DNA from: Bacillota bacterium
GTDB lineage: Bacteria > Bacillota_A > Clostridia > Tissierellales > Peptoniphilaceae
Length of the DNA stretch: 64,000 nt
Direction: 5' to 3'
Assembly (NCBI GenBank): GCA_023443045.1
Contig: JAEZWK010000033.1
Location: 60,128 to 124,127, forward strand
This document shows, piece by piece, positions 35,221 through 44,840 of this stretch. Under the pieces are notes generated by a model, which was not told the DNA's origin, did not search any database, and saw only the letters and a list, made by a program, of their open reading frames with translations. The first letter of the stretch is position 1. Each line of letters begins with the position of its first letter. Both the position numbers and the translations under genes were made by a program.

Positions 35221-36873
35221 ATGCTTAATTATGTCAAAATAAAAAATTTTGCATTGATTAAAAATAATGAAATTAATTTTAAACCTGGAATGAATGTTTT
35301 GACAGGTGAAACCGGTAGCGGTAAAAGTATTATATTTAATGCCATTTCGATAGCACTTGGAGACAGGGCTACGAAGTCTGTGATACGTACTGGTGAAAAT
35401 CATGCTTCTGTTATACTTAAATTTAGAGTACCAAAAAATATATCTACAAATCTATCAAATCTTATATCAGGTTCTACTGAAGAAATAGTAATAAGTAAAG
35501 ATATCTATACAAATTCTTCTTCAGTATCAAAAATTAATGGCAATATTGTAACTAATGCTGAAATGAAAAATATTGCTAATAATTTATGTGATATATATTC
35601 TCAATTTGACAACCATCTACTTTTGAATCCAAGTTATCATATGAATATAATTGATAATTTTTTAAGCAGTAAAGAAGTGGTTCTAAAAGATGAACTTTTA
35701 GATTCATTTGAAAGGTATTCAAAATATAATAAGGAATTAATAAACCTAAGGGATAAACAAAATAACAAAGATCATGAAATTTCCTTTTTAAAATCTAAGA
35801 TAAATGAAATTAAAAATCTTGATCTAGATTCTATTTCTGAAGACGAATTGTATCTTAGAAAAAGTAAATTAGAAAATGTAGATAATATAAATTTTGCATT
35901 AAATAAAGTCAACCTGAATCTAAATGGAGATGATTACGAATTCCCTGGAATTATGTCATTACTAAGAGATTGTATTTCTCAAATTTCAGATATTTCTGAT
36001 TTAAATAAAGAGTTTTTTGAAATTAACAACGAATTAAACAATATTTATGATTCACTACAAAATATTAATTTCACCTGTTCAAATAACTACATAGAAGATT
36101 ATGAGCCTAATGAACTTGATGATTTAAATTACAAGATTAACAAAATTGAAAATTTAAAGCTAAAATATGGACCAAATATTGATGATGTTTTAGACTACTT
36201 AAATCAATTAGAAAATGAATTGTCTCAGTTAGAAGATATTGACTTTTATATTGATAATTTAGCTAAAAAAATCGATGAGGAATATAAAAATTATTCTGAT
36301 ATAAATGCTAAACTAAAATCATGTAGAAAAAAATCTGCAGATAATTTTGAAATTGAAATATCAAAAATTTTAAAATTACTAAATATGAGTGATTCTAAAC
36401 TTAAGACAGTATTTCAAGAATCAAATATGTCGCCAAATGGTAATTATAATATTGAATTTTTTATTTCAACAAATAAAGGTTCTGATTTCAAACCCTTAGT
36501 TGATATTATTTCTGGAGGAGAATTAAGTAGATTTATAATAGCTTTAAAAATTTTAGTTAATAAAGAAAATAATAAAGTATTTATCTTTGATGAAATAGAT
36601 TCAGGTATAAGCGGAGATGCTGCAAATTCTGTTGGTAATGTATTAAAAAATTTATCCAATAATAATCAGATCATTCTGATTTCGCACTTGCCGCAAATTA
36701 TATCTAAGGCTAATACACATTTTAAAATTCTTAAAAAGTCTGAAAATGGTGAAACAATTTCTCTTATTTCAGAATTAGATCACGAACAAAGGGTATTAGA
36801 ATTAGCAAGATTACTAAGCAATAAAATAAATGATAATGCAATATTAAATGCAAAATCCATGTTGGAGGAATAG
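35221..36873 (+). CDS. recN: DNA repair protein RecN
   Basis: SMC-like ATPase recruited early to double-strand breaks. 550 aa. Walker A GETGSGKS at about residues 30-37, a central coiled coil (about 150-385), ABC signature SGGELSR and Walker B VFIFDEIDSGISG, followed by the His switch ILISHLPQI. GGAG lies a few bases upstream. No sporulation genes (spoIVB, spo0A) follow, unlike in spore-forming relatives. Confidence 0.96.
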   Translation: MLNYVKIKNFALIKNNEINFKPGMNVLTGETGSGKSIIFNAISIALGDRATKSVIRTGENHASVILKFRVPKNISTNLSNLISGSTEEIVISKDIYTNSSSVSKINGNIVTNAEMKNIANNLCDIYSQFDNHLLLNPSYHMNIIDNFLSSKEVVLKDELLDSFERYSKYNKELINLRDKQNNKDHEISFLKSKINEIKNLDLDSISEDELYLRKSKLENVDNINFALNKVNLNLNGDDYEFPGIMSLLRDCISQISDISDLNKEFFEINNELNNIYDSLQNINFTCSNNYIEDYEPNELDDLNYKINKIENLKLKYGPNIDDVLDYLNQLENELSQLEDIDFYIDNLAKKIDEEYKNYSDINAKLKSCRKKSADNFEIEISKILKLLNMSDSKLKTVFQESNMSPNGNYNIEFFISTNKGSDFKPLVDIISGGELSRFIIALKILVNKENNKVFIFDEIDSGISGDAANSVGNVLKNLSNNNQIILISHLPQIISKANTHFKILKKSENGETISLISELDHEQRVLELARLLSNKINDNAILNAKSMLEE

Positions 36874-37380
36874 ATGTCTAATAAAGAACAGATAATTAAA
36901 TCAGATAAAATTTATGAAGGTAAATTAATTAGTTTAAGAATAGATACGGTTGAAAAGCCTGATAGAAAATATGTAAAAAGAGAGATAATCGAACATCCCG
37001 GTGTAGCTGTTATCATTGCATTAAAAGATGATAAGATAATACTTACTAAGCAAGAAAGAATTGCAATTTCAAGTAAATGTATTGAAATTCCTGCAGGAAT
37101 AATTGAGACGAATGAGCTCCCAATTGAGGCTGCAAAAAGAGAATTGCTTGAGGAAACTGGATATTATTCTAATGATTTTGAGTTTCTTTTTGAAGCTTAT
37201 AGTTCTCCTGGTTATTCTGATGAAAAAATGTATTTTTTTAAAGCTAGTAATTGTATAAAAGATGATTCTATAACTCCAGATTCAGAAATAATTTTTCTAG
37301 ATATTTCAGAGTTTAAAAATAAAATAAATGATCTTAGCATTAATGATTTAAAAACGATAACTGCATTGAGTTTTATATAA
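36874..37380 (+). CDS. Nudix hydrolase, ADP-ribose pyrophosphatase type
   Basis: 168 aa. The Nudix box is complete: G-x5-E in GIIETNE and RELLEETGY. The surrounding sequence (VAVIIALKDDKIILTKQ, SPGYSDEKMYFF) matches NudF-type ADP-ribose pyrophosphatases. It abuts recN (the ATG follows the TAG stop directly) and has a GGAGG site inside the recN end. Confidence 0.9.
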   Translation: MSNKEQIIKSDKIYEGKLISLRIDTVEKPDRKYVKREIIEHPGVAVIIALKDDKIILTKQERIAISSKCIEIPAGIIETNELPIEAAKRELLEETGYYSNDFEFLFEAYSSPGYSDEKMYFFKASNCIKDDSITPDSEIIFLDISEFKNKINDLSINDLKTITALSFI

Positions 37381-37391
37381 GAGAGGATTTC

Positions 37392-38681
37392 ATGAATATT
37401 ATTTCAATAATTGAAAAGAAAAGAGATAAAAAAATACTAAACGAAAGTGAAATTGATTTTTTTATTGAGTCACTAGTCAATGATAAAATTCCTGATTATC
37501 AAACTTCAGCACTATTGATGGCTATTTATCTTAATGGGATGAATGATGAGGAAATAATTTACCTTACTCAAAAAATGCTTAAATATAGTGAACGTATTCC
37601 AAAATTTATTAGTGAAAAATTTACCATAGATAAACACTCTACTGGTGGAATAGGTGATAAAACATCATTGATACTACTACCTATTCTTGCTTCTTTAGAT
37701 ATTCCAGTTGTAAAAATGAGCGGAAAAGGCTTAGGAATTACAGGAGGAACACTTGATAAATTAGAAAGTATTCCGGGTTTTAGAATCGAACTAACAAAGG
37801 AAGAAATTGAAAAGCAAAGCAGAGAAATAGGAATGGTAATATGTTCGCAGAACAAATCATTAGTTAAAGCTGATAAAATTCTATATGCTTTAAGAGATGT
37901 TACTGCTACGGTAAACAGTATTCCATTAATATGTTCGTCAATTATGAGCAAGAAAATGGCAATAGAAAATGATGGACTAATTATCGATTTAAAAGTAGGA
38001 AAAGGTGCTTTTATTAAGGATCTAAAAAATGCAAAAGAGCTTAGTAGACTTTTCCATTTAATTTGTAAAGATTTTAATAGAAAATTAACAGTTATTATTT
38101 CAAATATGGATGTTCCCCTAGGAAATTGTATAGGTAATTCGTTAGAAATATTAGAAACAATAGAGATATTATCTGGTCAAAACAAAGGTTATCTATACAA
38201 TTTTATAGTTAATATAGCTGCAGAGTCTCTATTATTATCAAAGAAAATAGATATTCTGGAATCAAAAAAATTAGTCGAAAATTGCATAAATTCTGGAGAG
38301 GCTTTAAATAAATTTAAATCATTTATTGCTCATCAAGGTGGGGATTTAGATAAACTTATCAGTAATAACTACAATCTATCAAAAGAATATATTGTTAGAT
38401 CCAATAAATCTGGATATATTAATAATATAGATGCTGAAATAATTGGTAATATATCTTTAGATTTAGGAGCAGGAAGATTAACTAAAGATTCCAAGCTTGA
38501 TTATGGCGCAGGAATAAAACTTCATAAGAATCTTGGTGATTATATTAATAAAGATGAAATTTTAGCATCCATATATTCTAATAAAAATATTTCTGGTATT
38601 GAAGATTATTTAATTAAGGCTTTCAATATTACTGATAAAAAAATTAATGATTTTGATTATATATTGGAGGTAGAAAGATAA
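37392..38681 (+). CDS. pdp: Pyrimidine-nucleoside phosphorylase
   Basis: Reversible phosphorolysis of thymidine, deoxyuridine and, in Gram-positive forms, uridine, for salvage. 429 aa. Phosphate and nucleoside binding blocks DKHSTGGIGDKTSL, KMSGKGLGITGGTLDKLE, and KKMAIENDGLIIDLKVGKGAF are visible. The C-terminal domain is typical. Strong GAGAGG site. Between the Nudix gene and the M50 protease; all three are single-gene housekeeping functions sharing a transcript. Confidence 0.93.
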   Translation: MNIISIIEKKRDKKILNESEIDFFIESLVNDKIPDYQTSALLMAIYLNGMNDEEIIYLTQKMLKYSERIPKFISEKFTIDKHSTGGIGDKTSLILLPILASLDIPVVKMSGKGLGITGGTLDKLESIPGFRIELTKEEIEKQSREIGMVICSQNKSLVKADKILYALRDVTATVNSIPLICSSIMSKKMAIENDGLIIDLKVGKGAFIKDLKNAKELSRLFHLICKDFNRKLTVIISNMDVPLGNCIGNSLEILETIEILSGQNKGYLYNFIVNIAAESLLLSKKIDILESKKLVENCINSGEALNKFKSFIAHQGGDLDKLISNNYNLSKEYIVRSNKSGYINNIDAEIIGNISLDLGAGRLTKDSKLDYGAGIKLHKNLGDYINKDEILASIYSNKNISGIEDYLIKAFNITDKKINDFDYILEVER

Positions 38682-38682
38682 T

Positions 38683-39258
38683 ATGAGATATTTATATATA
38701 GGTTTATCCTTGCTAATAGCAATTACAGTTCATGAATTTGCTCATGCTGTGATGGCATATATTTTTGGTGATGATACCGCAAAAATTGATGGAAGAATAT
38801 CTCTAAATCCATTTAAACATCTTGATATAGTCGGTGTTTTATGTTTAATTATTTTTAGATTTGGTTGGGCAAGAGCGGTACCTATTGATACCTATAAATT
38901 TAAAAACTATAATATTGGTTTATTTTTTGTAAGTATTGCTGGAATTGTTATGAATTTATTAATGGCTTTTATTTCAGTACAAATCATAAAATTTTTCCCT
39001 CAAATTTTTATGAATTTTTCTGAATTTTTTCAATATTTTATATCAATAAATATATCTTTGGCATTATTTAATCTTATACCGATACCACCTCTTGATGGTT
39101 CTAACATTCTATTATCTTTTTTTCCAAAAGAGGTTCAATATCATACTTACAATTTCAGAAAATACGGAATTTTTATTCTTTTTTTATTAATTTTTTCTGG
39201 ATTTGTTGATAAATATATTACTTTTTTCATGGATAAAATATTACTATGGATGATATAA
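38683..39258 (+). CDS. Site-2 protease family protein (YwhC-like, M50)
   Basis: 191 aa, four to five transmembrane helices. Zinc motif HEFAH in the first helix and the second motif NLIPIPPLDGSNIL. It lacks a PDZ domain, so it belongs to the short M50B group of unknown substrate. It precedes scpA in many Firmicutes; here it overlaps scpA by 13 bases. Confidence 0.9.
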   Translation: MRYLYIGLSLLIAITVHEFAHAVMAYIFGDDTAKIDGRISLNPFKHLDIVGVLCLIIFRFGWARAVPIDTYKFKNYNIGLFFVSIAGIVMNLLMAFISVQIIKFFPQIFMNFSEFFQYFISINISLALFNLIPIPPLDGSNILLSFFPKEVQYHTYNFRKYGIFILFLLIFSGFVDKYITFFMDKILLWMI

Positions 39259-39968
39259 ATAATTTTCAAATTTCATTTTCAAATTTTGATGGTCCTTTAG
39301 ATTTATTATTGAGTTTAATACACAAAAATAAAATTAATATTTATGATATTCCAATAAATTTTATAACTTCAGAATATCTCAATTATATTAATTGCCTAAA
39401 TTCTGATATAACAAAGATTCAAGTAGATTTTCTAGTGTTAGCTACTGAATTAATCGATATCAAAGTAAAAATGTTACTTCCTAAAAATGATGATGATGAA
39501 GATCCAAGAGAGAATTTGGTAGAAAAATTAATTGTTTACAATCAAATTAAGATTGCTAGCGCCAAATTAAGGGAATTTGAAAATAATGCTTTAAATATAT
39601 ACGACAGGGAATATGATCCGTCCTATTTTGAAGAATTTAATGAAGAACTTATTTTTCCAAATGTAAAAAAATTACTAGATATATTCTTAAAAGTTATTCA
39701 AGATAAAAATTTCGAAATAAAAGAATTTAAAAAATCTTATTCACTTGAAGATAAATATAAAACAAGCGACTTAATAAGATATATTAATAACTTTATTAAA
39801 GAGCATAACAAAACTTGTTTTGAGAATTTATTAACAATTAAAGAAAAAAAATTTATTATTTCATTATTCCTAGCAATGCTTGAGTTAGTAAACCAAAATA
39901 AAATAGATATTTTTCAAGATAAGAATTTTGAAAATATTCGACTGGAGAGTATTAATGAACGAATTTAA
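39246..39968 (+). CDS. scpA: Segregation and condensation protein A
   Basis: Kleisin subunit of the SMC-ScpAB condensin that organises the chromosome. 240 aa. The N-terminal helical domain has FDGPLDLLLSLIHKNKINIYDI; the C-terminal winged helix is weakly conserved. Starts within the end of the M50 protease gene and overlaps scpB by 14 bases. Confidence 0.94.
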   Translation: MDDINNFQISFSNFDGPLDLLLSLIHKNKINIYDIPINFITSEYLNYINCLNSDITKIQVDFLVLATELIDIKVKMLLPKNDDDEDPRENLVEKLIVYNQIKIASAKLREFENNALNIYDREYDPSYFEEFNEELIFPNVKKLLDIFLKVIQDKNFEIKEFKKSYSLEDKYKTSDLIRYINNFIKEHNKTCFENLLTIKEKKFIISLFLAMLELVNQNKIDIFQDKNFENIRLESINERI

Positions 39969-40545
39969 ACAAATTAAATATTCAATTGAACACTTATTAT
40001 TTAGTTGGGGAGATTTAATTAGTATAAATGATCTAGCAAAGTTCTATAAATTAGATAAAAATATTATTAACGATATTATCTCCGAACTAATCTATGAATA
40101 TAAAGACCGTGGAGTTAACATTAAAACATACGGTGATTCTGTACAGATTATTTCTAACCCTGAATATTCTTCAGTCAATAAAAACTTTGGTATTATTACA
40201 AAAAAGAAACGATTATCTAATGCTACTTTAGAAACTGTTACCATAATTGCATACCTTCAGCCCATAACAAAGATAGCTATTGAAAAAATAAGAGGTGTAA
40301 AATCTGATGGGGCTATTCAGAATTTATTAGATAAGAATATTATTTATGAAGCAGGTAAACTAAAAACTCCAGGAAAACCAATTGTTTTTAAAACAACAGA
40401 TAATTTTTTAAAACACTTTAATTTGAATTCATTAAATGATTTACCTGAATTATTAGATAGAGAATCAATAAAGGAATACTTAAAGTTTACTGAAATAAAT
40501 GAGGCAGATATTGAGCTATACGAAGATGAATATAATGAGAATTAA
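39955..40545 (+). CDS. scpB: Segregation and condensation protein B
   Basis: 196 aa, dimeric double winged-helix partner of ScpA. The typical block SNATLETVTIIAYLQPITKIAIEKIRG is present as ATLETVTIIAYLQPITK then IEKIRGV. Start chosen at ATG 39955, which has GGAGAG six bases upstream and a proper family N-terminus (NEFKQIKYSIEHLLF). The acidic C-terminus overlaps the rluB start. Confidence 0.93.
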   Translation: MNEFKQIKYSIEHLLFSWGDLISINDLAKFYKLDKNIINDIISELIYEYKDRGVNIKTYGDSVQIISNPEYSSVNKNFGIITKKKRLSNATLETVTIIAYLQPITKIAIEKIRGVKSDGAIQNLLDKNIIYEAGKLKTPGKPIVFKTTDNFLKHFNLNSLNDLPELLDRESIKEYLKFTEINEADIELYEDEYNEN

Positions 40546-41245
40546 TAGAGCATTATCATATTTTGGAGTATGTTCTCGAAGAAAAGCAGATAATTTAATT
40601 TTAGAAAAAAAAGTAACGGTAAATGACTGTTTGGTAACTGATCTAAGTACAAAAGTAGATATAGATAACGATATAATTAAACTTAATGAAATCATAATTA
40701 ATAAAAATATAAAATTTAAATACTTTATTATAAATAAACCAATTAATTATCTTTCTTCAAATCAAGATCCCCATTATAATCTATTTGCACGCGACTTAAT
40801 AAAATATAATGATCATCTTTTTTGTGCGGGTAGGTTAGATAAAGATAGCGAAGGGTTATTGATATATACTAATGATGGTGAGTTTTGTAAAATTCTTACA
40901 CATCCTCGTTATGAAATCGAAAAAGAATATATCATTAATATTGATAAAAATATGACTTCTAATGACTTAAAAACCTTTTCTGAAGGGATTATAATTGATG
41001 GAATAAAGACTAAAGAGTGTAAAATTGTCAAGATTAAAGATTTAAGCTATAGAATAATAATAAGAGAAGGAAGAAATAGACAAATTAGAAAAATGTGTGA
41101 AAATTTAGGATATAAAGTATTGAAATTAAAAAGAATAAGACACGGAAAAATAAATTTAGGGGATTTAAGAGTCGGAGAATATAGAGAATTTAATTCGAAA
41201 GAATTAATATATGTAAAACAATTAAAGGAATTATATGTTAAATAA
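40535..41245 (+). CDS. rluB: RluB-type 23S rRNA pseudouridine synthase
   Basis: S4 domain (RINRALSYFGVCSRRKAD) then the RsuA/RluB catalytic domain with AGRLDKDSEGLLIYTNDGEF split as GRLDKDSEG (catalytic Asp) and TNDG, and EGRNRQIRKM. About 236 aa. The start at 40535 fits the family; 40526 is an alternative, and neither has a strong ribosome site. It follows scpB as in Bacillus and overlaps it by 11 bases. Confidence 0.93.
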   Translation: MRINRALSYFGVCSRRKADNLILEKKVTVNDCLVTDLSTKVDIDNDIIKLNEIIINKNIKFKYFIINKPINYLSSNQDPHYNLFARDLIKYNDHLFCAGRLDKDSEGLLIYTNDGEFCKILTHPRYEIEKEYIINIDKNMTSNDLKTFSEGIIIDGIKTKECKIVKIKDLSYRIIIREGRNRQIRKMCENLGYKVLKLKRIRHGKINLGDLRVGEYREFNSKELIYVKQLKELYVK

Positions 41246-41786
41246 CATTCATTCAATAACAGATATAATTATTTCACAAATAAGCGATCAGGTAAAATTT
41301 GCATGTGATTTAACAGTTGGTAATGGTAAAGATTCATTAAAAATAGCAAATGAATGTCAAAATCTAAAAAAATTATTTTGTTTCGACATTCAAGAAGTAG
41401 CTATAATAAATTCAAAAAAATTATTGGGAAATTTTAACGATAAAGTTATTTTTATTCAAGATAGTCATAGTAATATAAAGAGATATATTGATATTCATTT
41501 AGATCTAATAATTATGAATTTGGGTTTTCTACCAAATCACGATAAAAAAATATGTACAAATTTTATTTCTACATTAGAAGCAATAAAGCACTCTCTAGAA
41601 TTACTAAGTAAAAATGGTGTATTTATCATTGCTATTTATCCAGGTCATAATGAAGGAATGGAAGAAAAGGTAAGAATATCAAATTTTGTACAAGATCTTG
41701 ATCAAAGAGAATATAATATTGTAAGTATTTGTTTTCCCAATCAAGTGAATAATCCTCCGGAGTTGATAATAATTGAGAAAAGATAA
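41235..41786 (+). CDS. mnmM: tRNA 5-aminomethyl-2-thiouridine methyltransferase, MnmM family
   Basis: 183 aa SAM-dependent methyltransferase of the YtqB/MnmM group, which in Firmicutes replaces the methyltransferase half of MnmC in making mnm5s2U34 of tRNA. Motifs: DLTVGNGKDSLKIA (SAM loop), MNLGFLPNHDKK, and YPGHNEGMEE. It starts in the last codons of rluB (11-base overlap) and ends inside the rpiR gene. Confidence 0.88.
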   Translation: MLNNIHSITDIIISQISDQVKFACDLTVGNGKDSLKIANECQNLKKLFCFDIQEVAIINSKKLLGNFNDKVIFIQDSHSNIKRYIDIHLDLIIMNLGFLPNHDKKICTNFISTLEAIKHSLELLSKNGVFIIAIYPGHNEGMEEKVRISNFVQDLDQREYNIVSICFPNQVNNPPELIIIEKR

Positions 41787-42630
41787 ATTAGAAATTTCAG
41801 AACTAATAAGATCAAAATATAATAAGCTAAGTAATAAACAAAGGAATATCGCTGAATTTATTCTTAATAATCTACAAAGATGTTCAGATTTAAGTTCAAA
41901 TAAATTAGCTGACTTACTAGGAGTTAATGAATCGACGATTGTGAGATTTTCTCAAAAACTTGATCTATCTTCTTATAAAGATTTAGCTAGATTAATTACT
42001 GAATCTTCAAAAACTGAATCTACCACATTAGAAAGAATAGAAATTTCTAAAATTAATAATAATATAATTAGTACAACCTATTTAACTGAAATTAATTCAA
42101 TTAAAAACATTCCCAAAAATATCGATTTAGAACAATACAACAAAATAATAGACCATGTATTAAATGCTAAAAAAATTTATATTTTAGGCTGTAGATCCAG
42201 TAGTTTTTTAGCTGGTTACTTATCGTATTATTTATCTATGGTTTATGAAAACATAACATTATTGGGGAATAAACAAATTAATCCAATAGAAGAAATTAAA
42301 AATATTTCAAATGAGGATGTTTTGTTTGTAATTTCATACCCAAGATATACAAGCGAAAGCCTTAAAATTGTAAAATATGCAAATAAAAAAAATGCTAATA
42401 TTATTTGTCTAACAAACAATGATTCAAATCCATTATTAGATTTTTCAACAAATTTTTTAACTATCGAAAATAATATGATTTTTTTCATTGATTCTATTGC
42501 AACACCAATTGTTGTGCTTAATGCAATAATATTAGATATTTGTCTTCATAATAAGCAAAAAACGATAAATTGCTTAAGTGAATTAGAAAACTTATGGTTA
42601 GAAAATAATATATTTATTAAAAAGGACTAA
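41773..42630 (+). CDS. MurR/RpiR family transcriptional regulator
   Basis: 285 aa. N-terminal RpiR helix-turn-helix (about 10-80: LSNKQRNIAEFIL, NKLADLLGVNESTIVRFSQ), C-terminal SIS sugar-phosphate-binding domain (about 120-250: IYILGCRSSSFLAGYLSYYL, VLFVISYPRYTSES). The start is TTG 41773 with GGAG ten bases upstream. No sugar or muropeptide operon is adjacent, so the regulon is unknown. Confidence 0.9.
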   Translation: MRKDKLEISELIRSKYNKLSNKQRNIAEFILNNLQRCSDLSSNKLADLLGVNESTIVRFSQKLDLSSYKDLARLITESSKTESTTLERIEISKINNNIISTTYLTEINSIKNIPKNIDLEQYNKIIDHVLNAKKIYILGCRSSSFLAGYLSYYLSMVYENITLLGNKQINPIEEIKNISNEDVLFVISYPRYTSESLKIVKYANKKNANIICLTNNDSNPLLDFSTNFLTIENNMIFFIDSIATPIVVLNAIILDICLHNKQKTINCLSELENLWLENNIFIKKD

Positions 42631-42631
42631 A

Positions 42632-43852
42632 ATGTTTGATATTATTATTATCGGTGCGGGAGCATCAGGACTTTTTTGCGGTAATTTTATTGAATCAAAT
42701 AATTCAATTATTCTTGAAAAAAATTCTTTTGCTGGAAAAAAATTAAATATAACAGGAAAAGGCAGATGTAATATTACTAATACATCAAACTCTGATATAT
42801 TTCACCTTAATATTTTCAGTGGTTCTAAATTTTTATATTCATCATTAAATGAATTTACTAATTTAGATACAATTAATTATTTTAATAAAATTGGAGTTAG
42901 TACAAAAGTAGAGAGAGGAAATCGCGTTTTTCCTTCCTCTGATAAAGCTAAAGATGTAACTGAAGCTTTATTAAAAAATATTAAAACAAAAATTAAATAT
43001 AATACAAAAATTGATCAAATAAAATATGATGATAATATTTTTACTGTTAAAACAAAAAATGAAGAATTTAGAAGCAAAATTTTAATTTTGGCAACTGGAG
43101 GAGTATCTTATCCAGCTACAGGATCAGATGGTAATATACATGATACGTTGATCAATAATCTAGATATTTCGCTTTCGAAGTTAAAGCCTGCACTCTGTGG
43201 TCTTAATACAAAGATAGAAACTAAAGATTTGAGTGGATTAACATTAAAAAATATAAATGTTTCTTTAAAAAGAAATAAAAAAGTTATTAAATCAGAATTT
43301 GGCGAATTACTATTTACACACTTTGGATTAAGCGGACCAACTATTCTACGTTTAAGTCCATTTGTAGAACCAGGTGACAAAATAATTATAGATCTTAAAC
43401 CTGCACTTGATTTTGATATGTTAAATAAAAGACTATTAAGAGATATTAATAATAATCCAAATAAAAATTTAAAAAATATATTAGAGCTATTATTACCAAA
43501 AAAATTAATTGATATAGTGTCTTTTATAAGTAAAATTGATATACAAAAGAAGGTTTCGATTTTAACAAAAAATGAAAGAGAATCATTAATTATAATATTA
43601 AAAAATTTAGAATTTGACATTTTATCTAGAAGAGGATTTAATGAATCCGTTATTACTGATGGAGGAGTTAAACTAAATCAAATTAATCCTAAAACAATGC
43701 AATTAAAAAATAATTCTAACTTATTTATAATTGGAGAATTATTAGATGTTGCAGCAAATACCGGAGGATATAATTTACAAATTGCTTTTTCGACTGCTTT
43801 TAAGGCAGCAAAATATGCTAATTTATTACTAAAGGAGGATAAATGCAAGTAA
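42632..43852 (+). CDS. HI0933-family FAD/NAD(P)-binding oxidoreductase
   Basis: 406 aa flavoprotein. N-terminal Rossmann loop IIIGAGASGLFCG, the family block GKKLNITGKGRCNITNTS, a central LATGGVSYPATGSDG, and the C-terminal GELLDVAANTGGYNLQIAFSTA read in shorter pieces (LLDVAANTGGYN). Physiological substrate unknown. Located before aroH and cmk, a common clostridial neighbourhood. It overlaps aroH by 10 bases. Confidence 0.92.
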   Translation: MFDIIIIGAGASGLFCGNFIESNNSIILEKNSFAGKKLNITGKGRCNITNTSNSDIFHLNIFSGSKFLYSSLNEFTNLDTINYFNKIGVSTKVERGNRVFPSSDKAKDVTEALLKNIKTKIKYNTKIDQIKYDDNIFTVKTKNEEFRSKILILATGGVSYPATGSDGNIHDTLINNLDISLSKLKPALCGLNTKIETKDLSGLTLKNINVSLKRNKKVIKSEFGELLFTHFGLSGPTILRLSPFVEPGDKIIIDLKPALDFDMLNKRLLRDINNNPNKNLKNILELLLPKKLIDIVSFISKIDIQKKVSILTKNERESLIIILKNLEFDILSRRGFNESVITDGGVKLNQINPKTMQLKNNSNLFIIGELLDVAANTGGYNLQIAFSTAFKAAKYANLLLKEDKCK

Positions 43853-44202
43853 TTAGAGGAGCAATAAATTCTGAAAACACTAAAGAAGATATAATAGGAA
43901 ATACAAAAAAATTAATGTTATCCATAGCAGAAAAAAATAATTTAAAACCCAAAGAAGTATCTCTTATTATGACTACTTGTACTAATGACTTAACAAAATC
44001 TTATCCCGGAGATGGAATAAGACAAGCAGGTTTTGATGTACCCATAATCTGTGTACAAGAACAATATGTCGAAAACTCACTTCCAAAAACAATTCGTCTA
44101 GTAGTGTTATGCGAAATAGATAGACCAATTTCACATGTTTATATTGGAAAAACCGCTGATTTAAGAAAGGATTTATTTTCAAATTATGATAATAACAATT
44201 GA
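43843..44202 (+). CDS. aroH: Monofunctional chorismate mutase, AroH type
   Basis: 119 aa. Converts chorismate to prephenate. Active-site positions of the AroH fold can be followed: Arg in VIRGA, Cys and Glu in CVQEQYVENSL, Arg in TIRLVVLCE, and HVYIGKTADLRKDL at the end. AAGGAGG lies eight bases upstream. No other aromatic amino-acid gene is in the window. Its last 17 bases overlap cmk. Confidence 0.92.
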   Translation: MQVIRGAINSENTKEDIIGNTKKLMLSIAEKNNLKPKEVSLIMTTCTNDLTKSYPGDGIRQAGFDVPIICVQEQYVENSLPKTIRLVVLCEIDRPISHVYIGKTADLRKDLFSNYDNNN

Positions 44203-44830
44203 TGGACCATCAGGTTCCGGAAAAAGTACAATAGCAAAACTTATAGCTAAAAACAATGATATTACATATATAGATTCAGGTTCAATATATAGAGCTATAG
44301 CATATTTTTTGTTTAATAATAATATTGATATAACAAATGAAGAATTAATAAGTGAAGCTTTGAGGGATATAAATCTAGATTATACAAAAAATGGCGTTTT
44401 ATTGAATGGAAGAGCAATTGATTCAGAGTTAAGAACACCAGAAATTTCACAATTAGCTTCTAAAATTGCTGTCTATAATTATGTTAGAAATAAAGTGAAT
44501 GAAACAATAATTAATTTTTCCAGAAATAATGATATAATAGCCGAAGGTAGAGATATGGGTAGTACTGTACTACCAACTGCTAAATATAAATTTTATTTAG
44601 ACGCTTCACCAGAAATAAGAGCTCAGAGGAGATATAAGCAGCTTAAAGAATTAAATATTGATGCAGATTTAAATAATATCTACAATGATATAATAGAAAG
44701 AGATTATAGAGATTCAAATAGATCTATCTCTCCATTAGTTATTCCAAAAAATTCAATTATTATAAATTCTGATAGAATGACAATAGATGAAGTCATAAAA
44801 AAAATTATATCATACATTAGTGAAGAATAA
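44186..44830 (+). CDS. cmk: Cytidylate kinase
   Basis: Phosphorylates CMP and dCMP. 214 aa. P-loop DGPSGSGKST at the start, IDSGSIYRA, AEGRDMGSTV and the lid region with RAQRRYKQL and ERDYRDSNR. Classic clostridial order cmk-plsC-ispH-rpsA follows. Confidence 0.95.
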   Translation: MIITIDGPSGSGKSTIAKLIAKNNDITYIDSGSIYRAIAYFLFNNNIDITNEELISEALRDINLDYTKNGVLLNGRAIDSELRTPEISQLASKIAVYNYVRNKVNETIINFSRNNDIIAEGRDMGSTVLPTAKYKFYLDASPEIRAQRRYKQLKELNIDADLNNIYNDIIERDYRDSNRSISPLVIPKNSIIINSDRMTIDEVIKKIISYISEE

Positions 44831-44840
44831 AGAGGTAATT

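Noticed and set aside
43108..43620. Minus-strand frame of 170 codons opposite the flavoprotein gene
   Set aside because: Shadow of the conserved plus-strand gene; Ser/Phe/Ile-rich antisense composition and no initiation signal.
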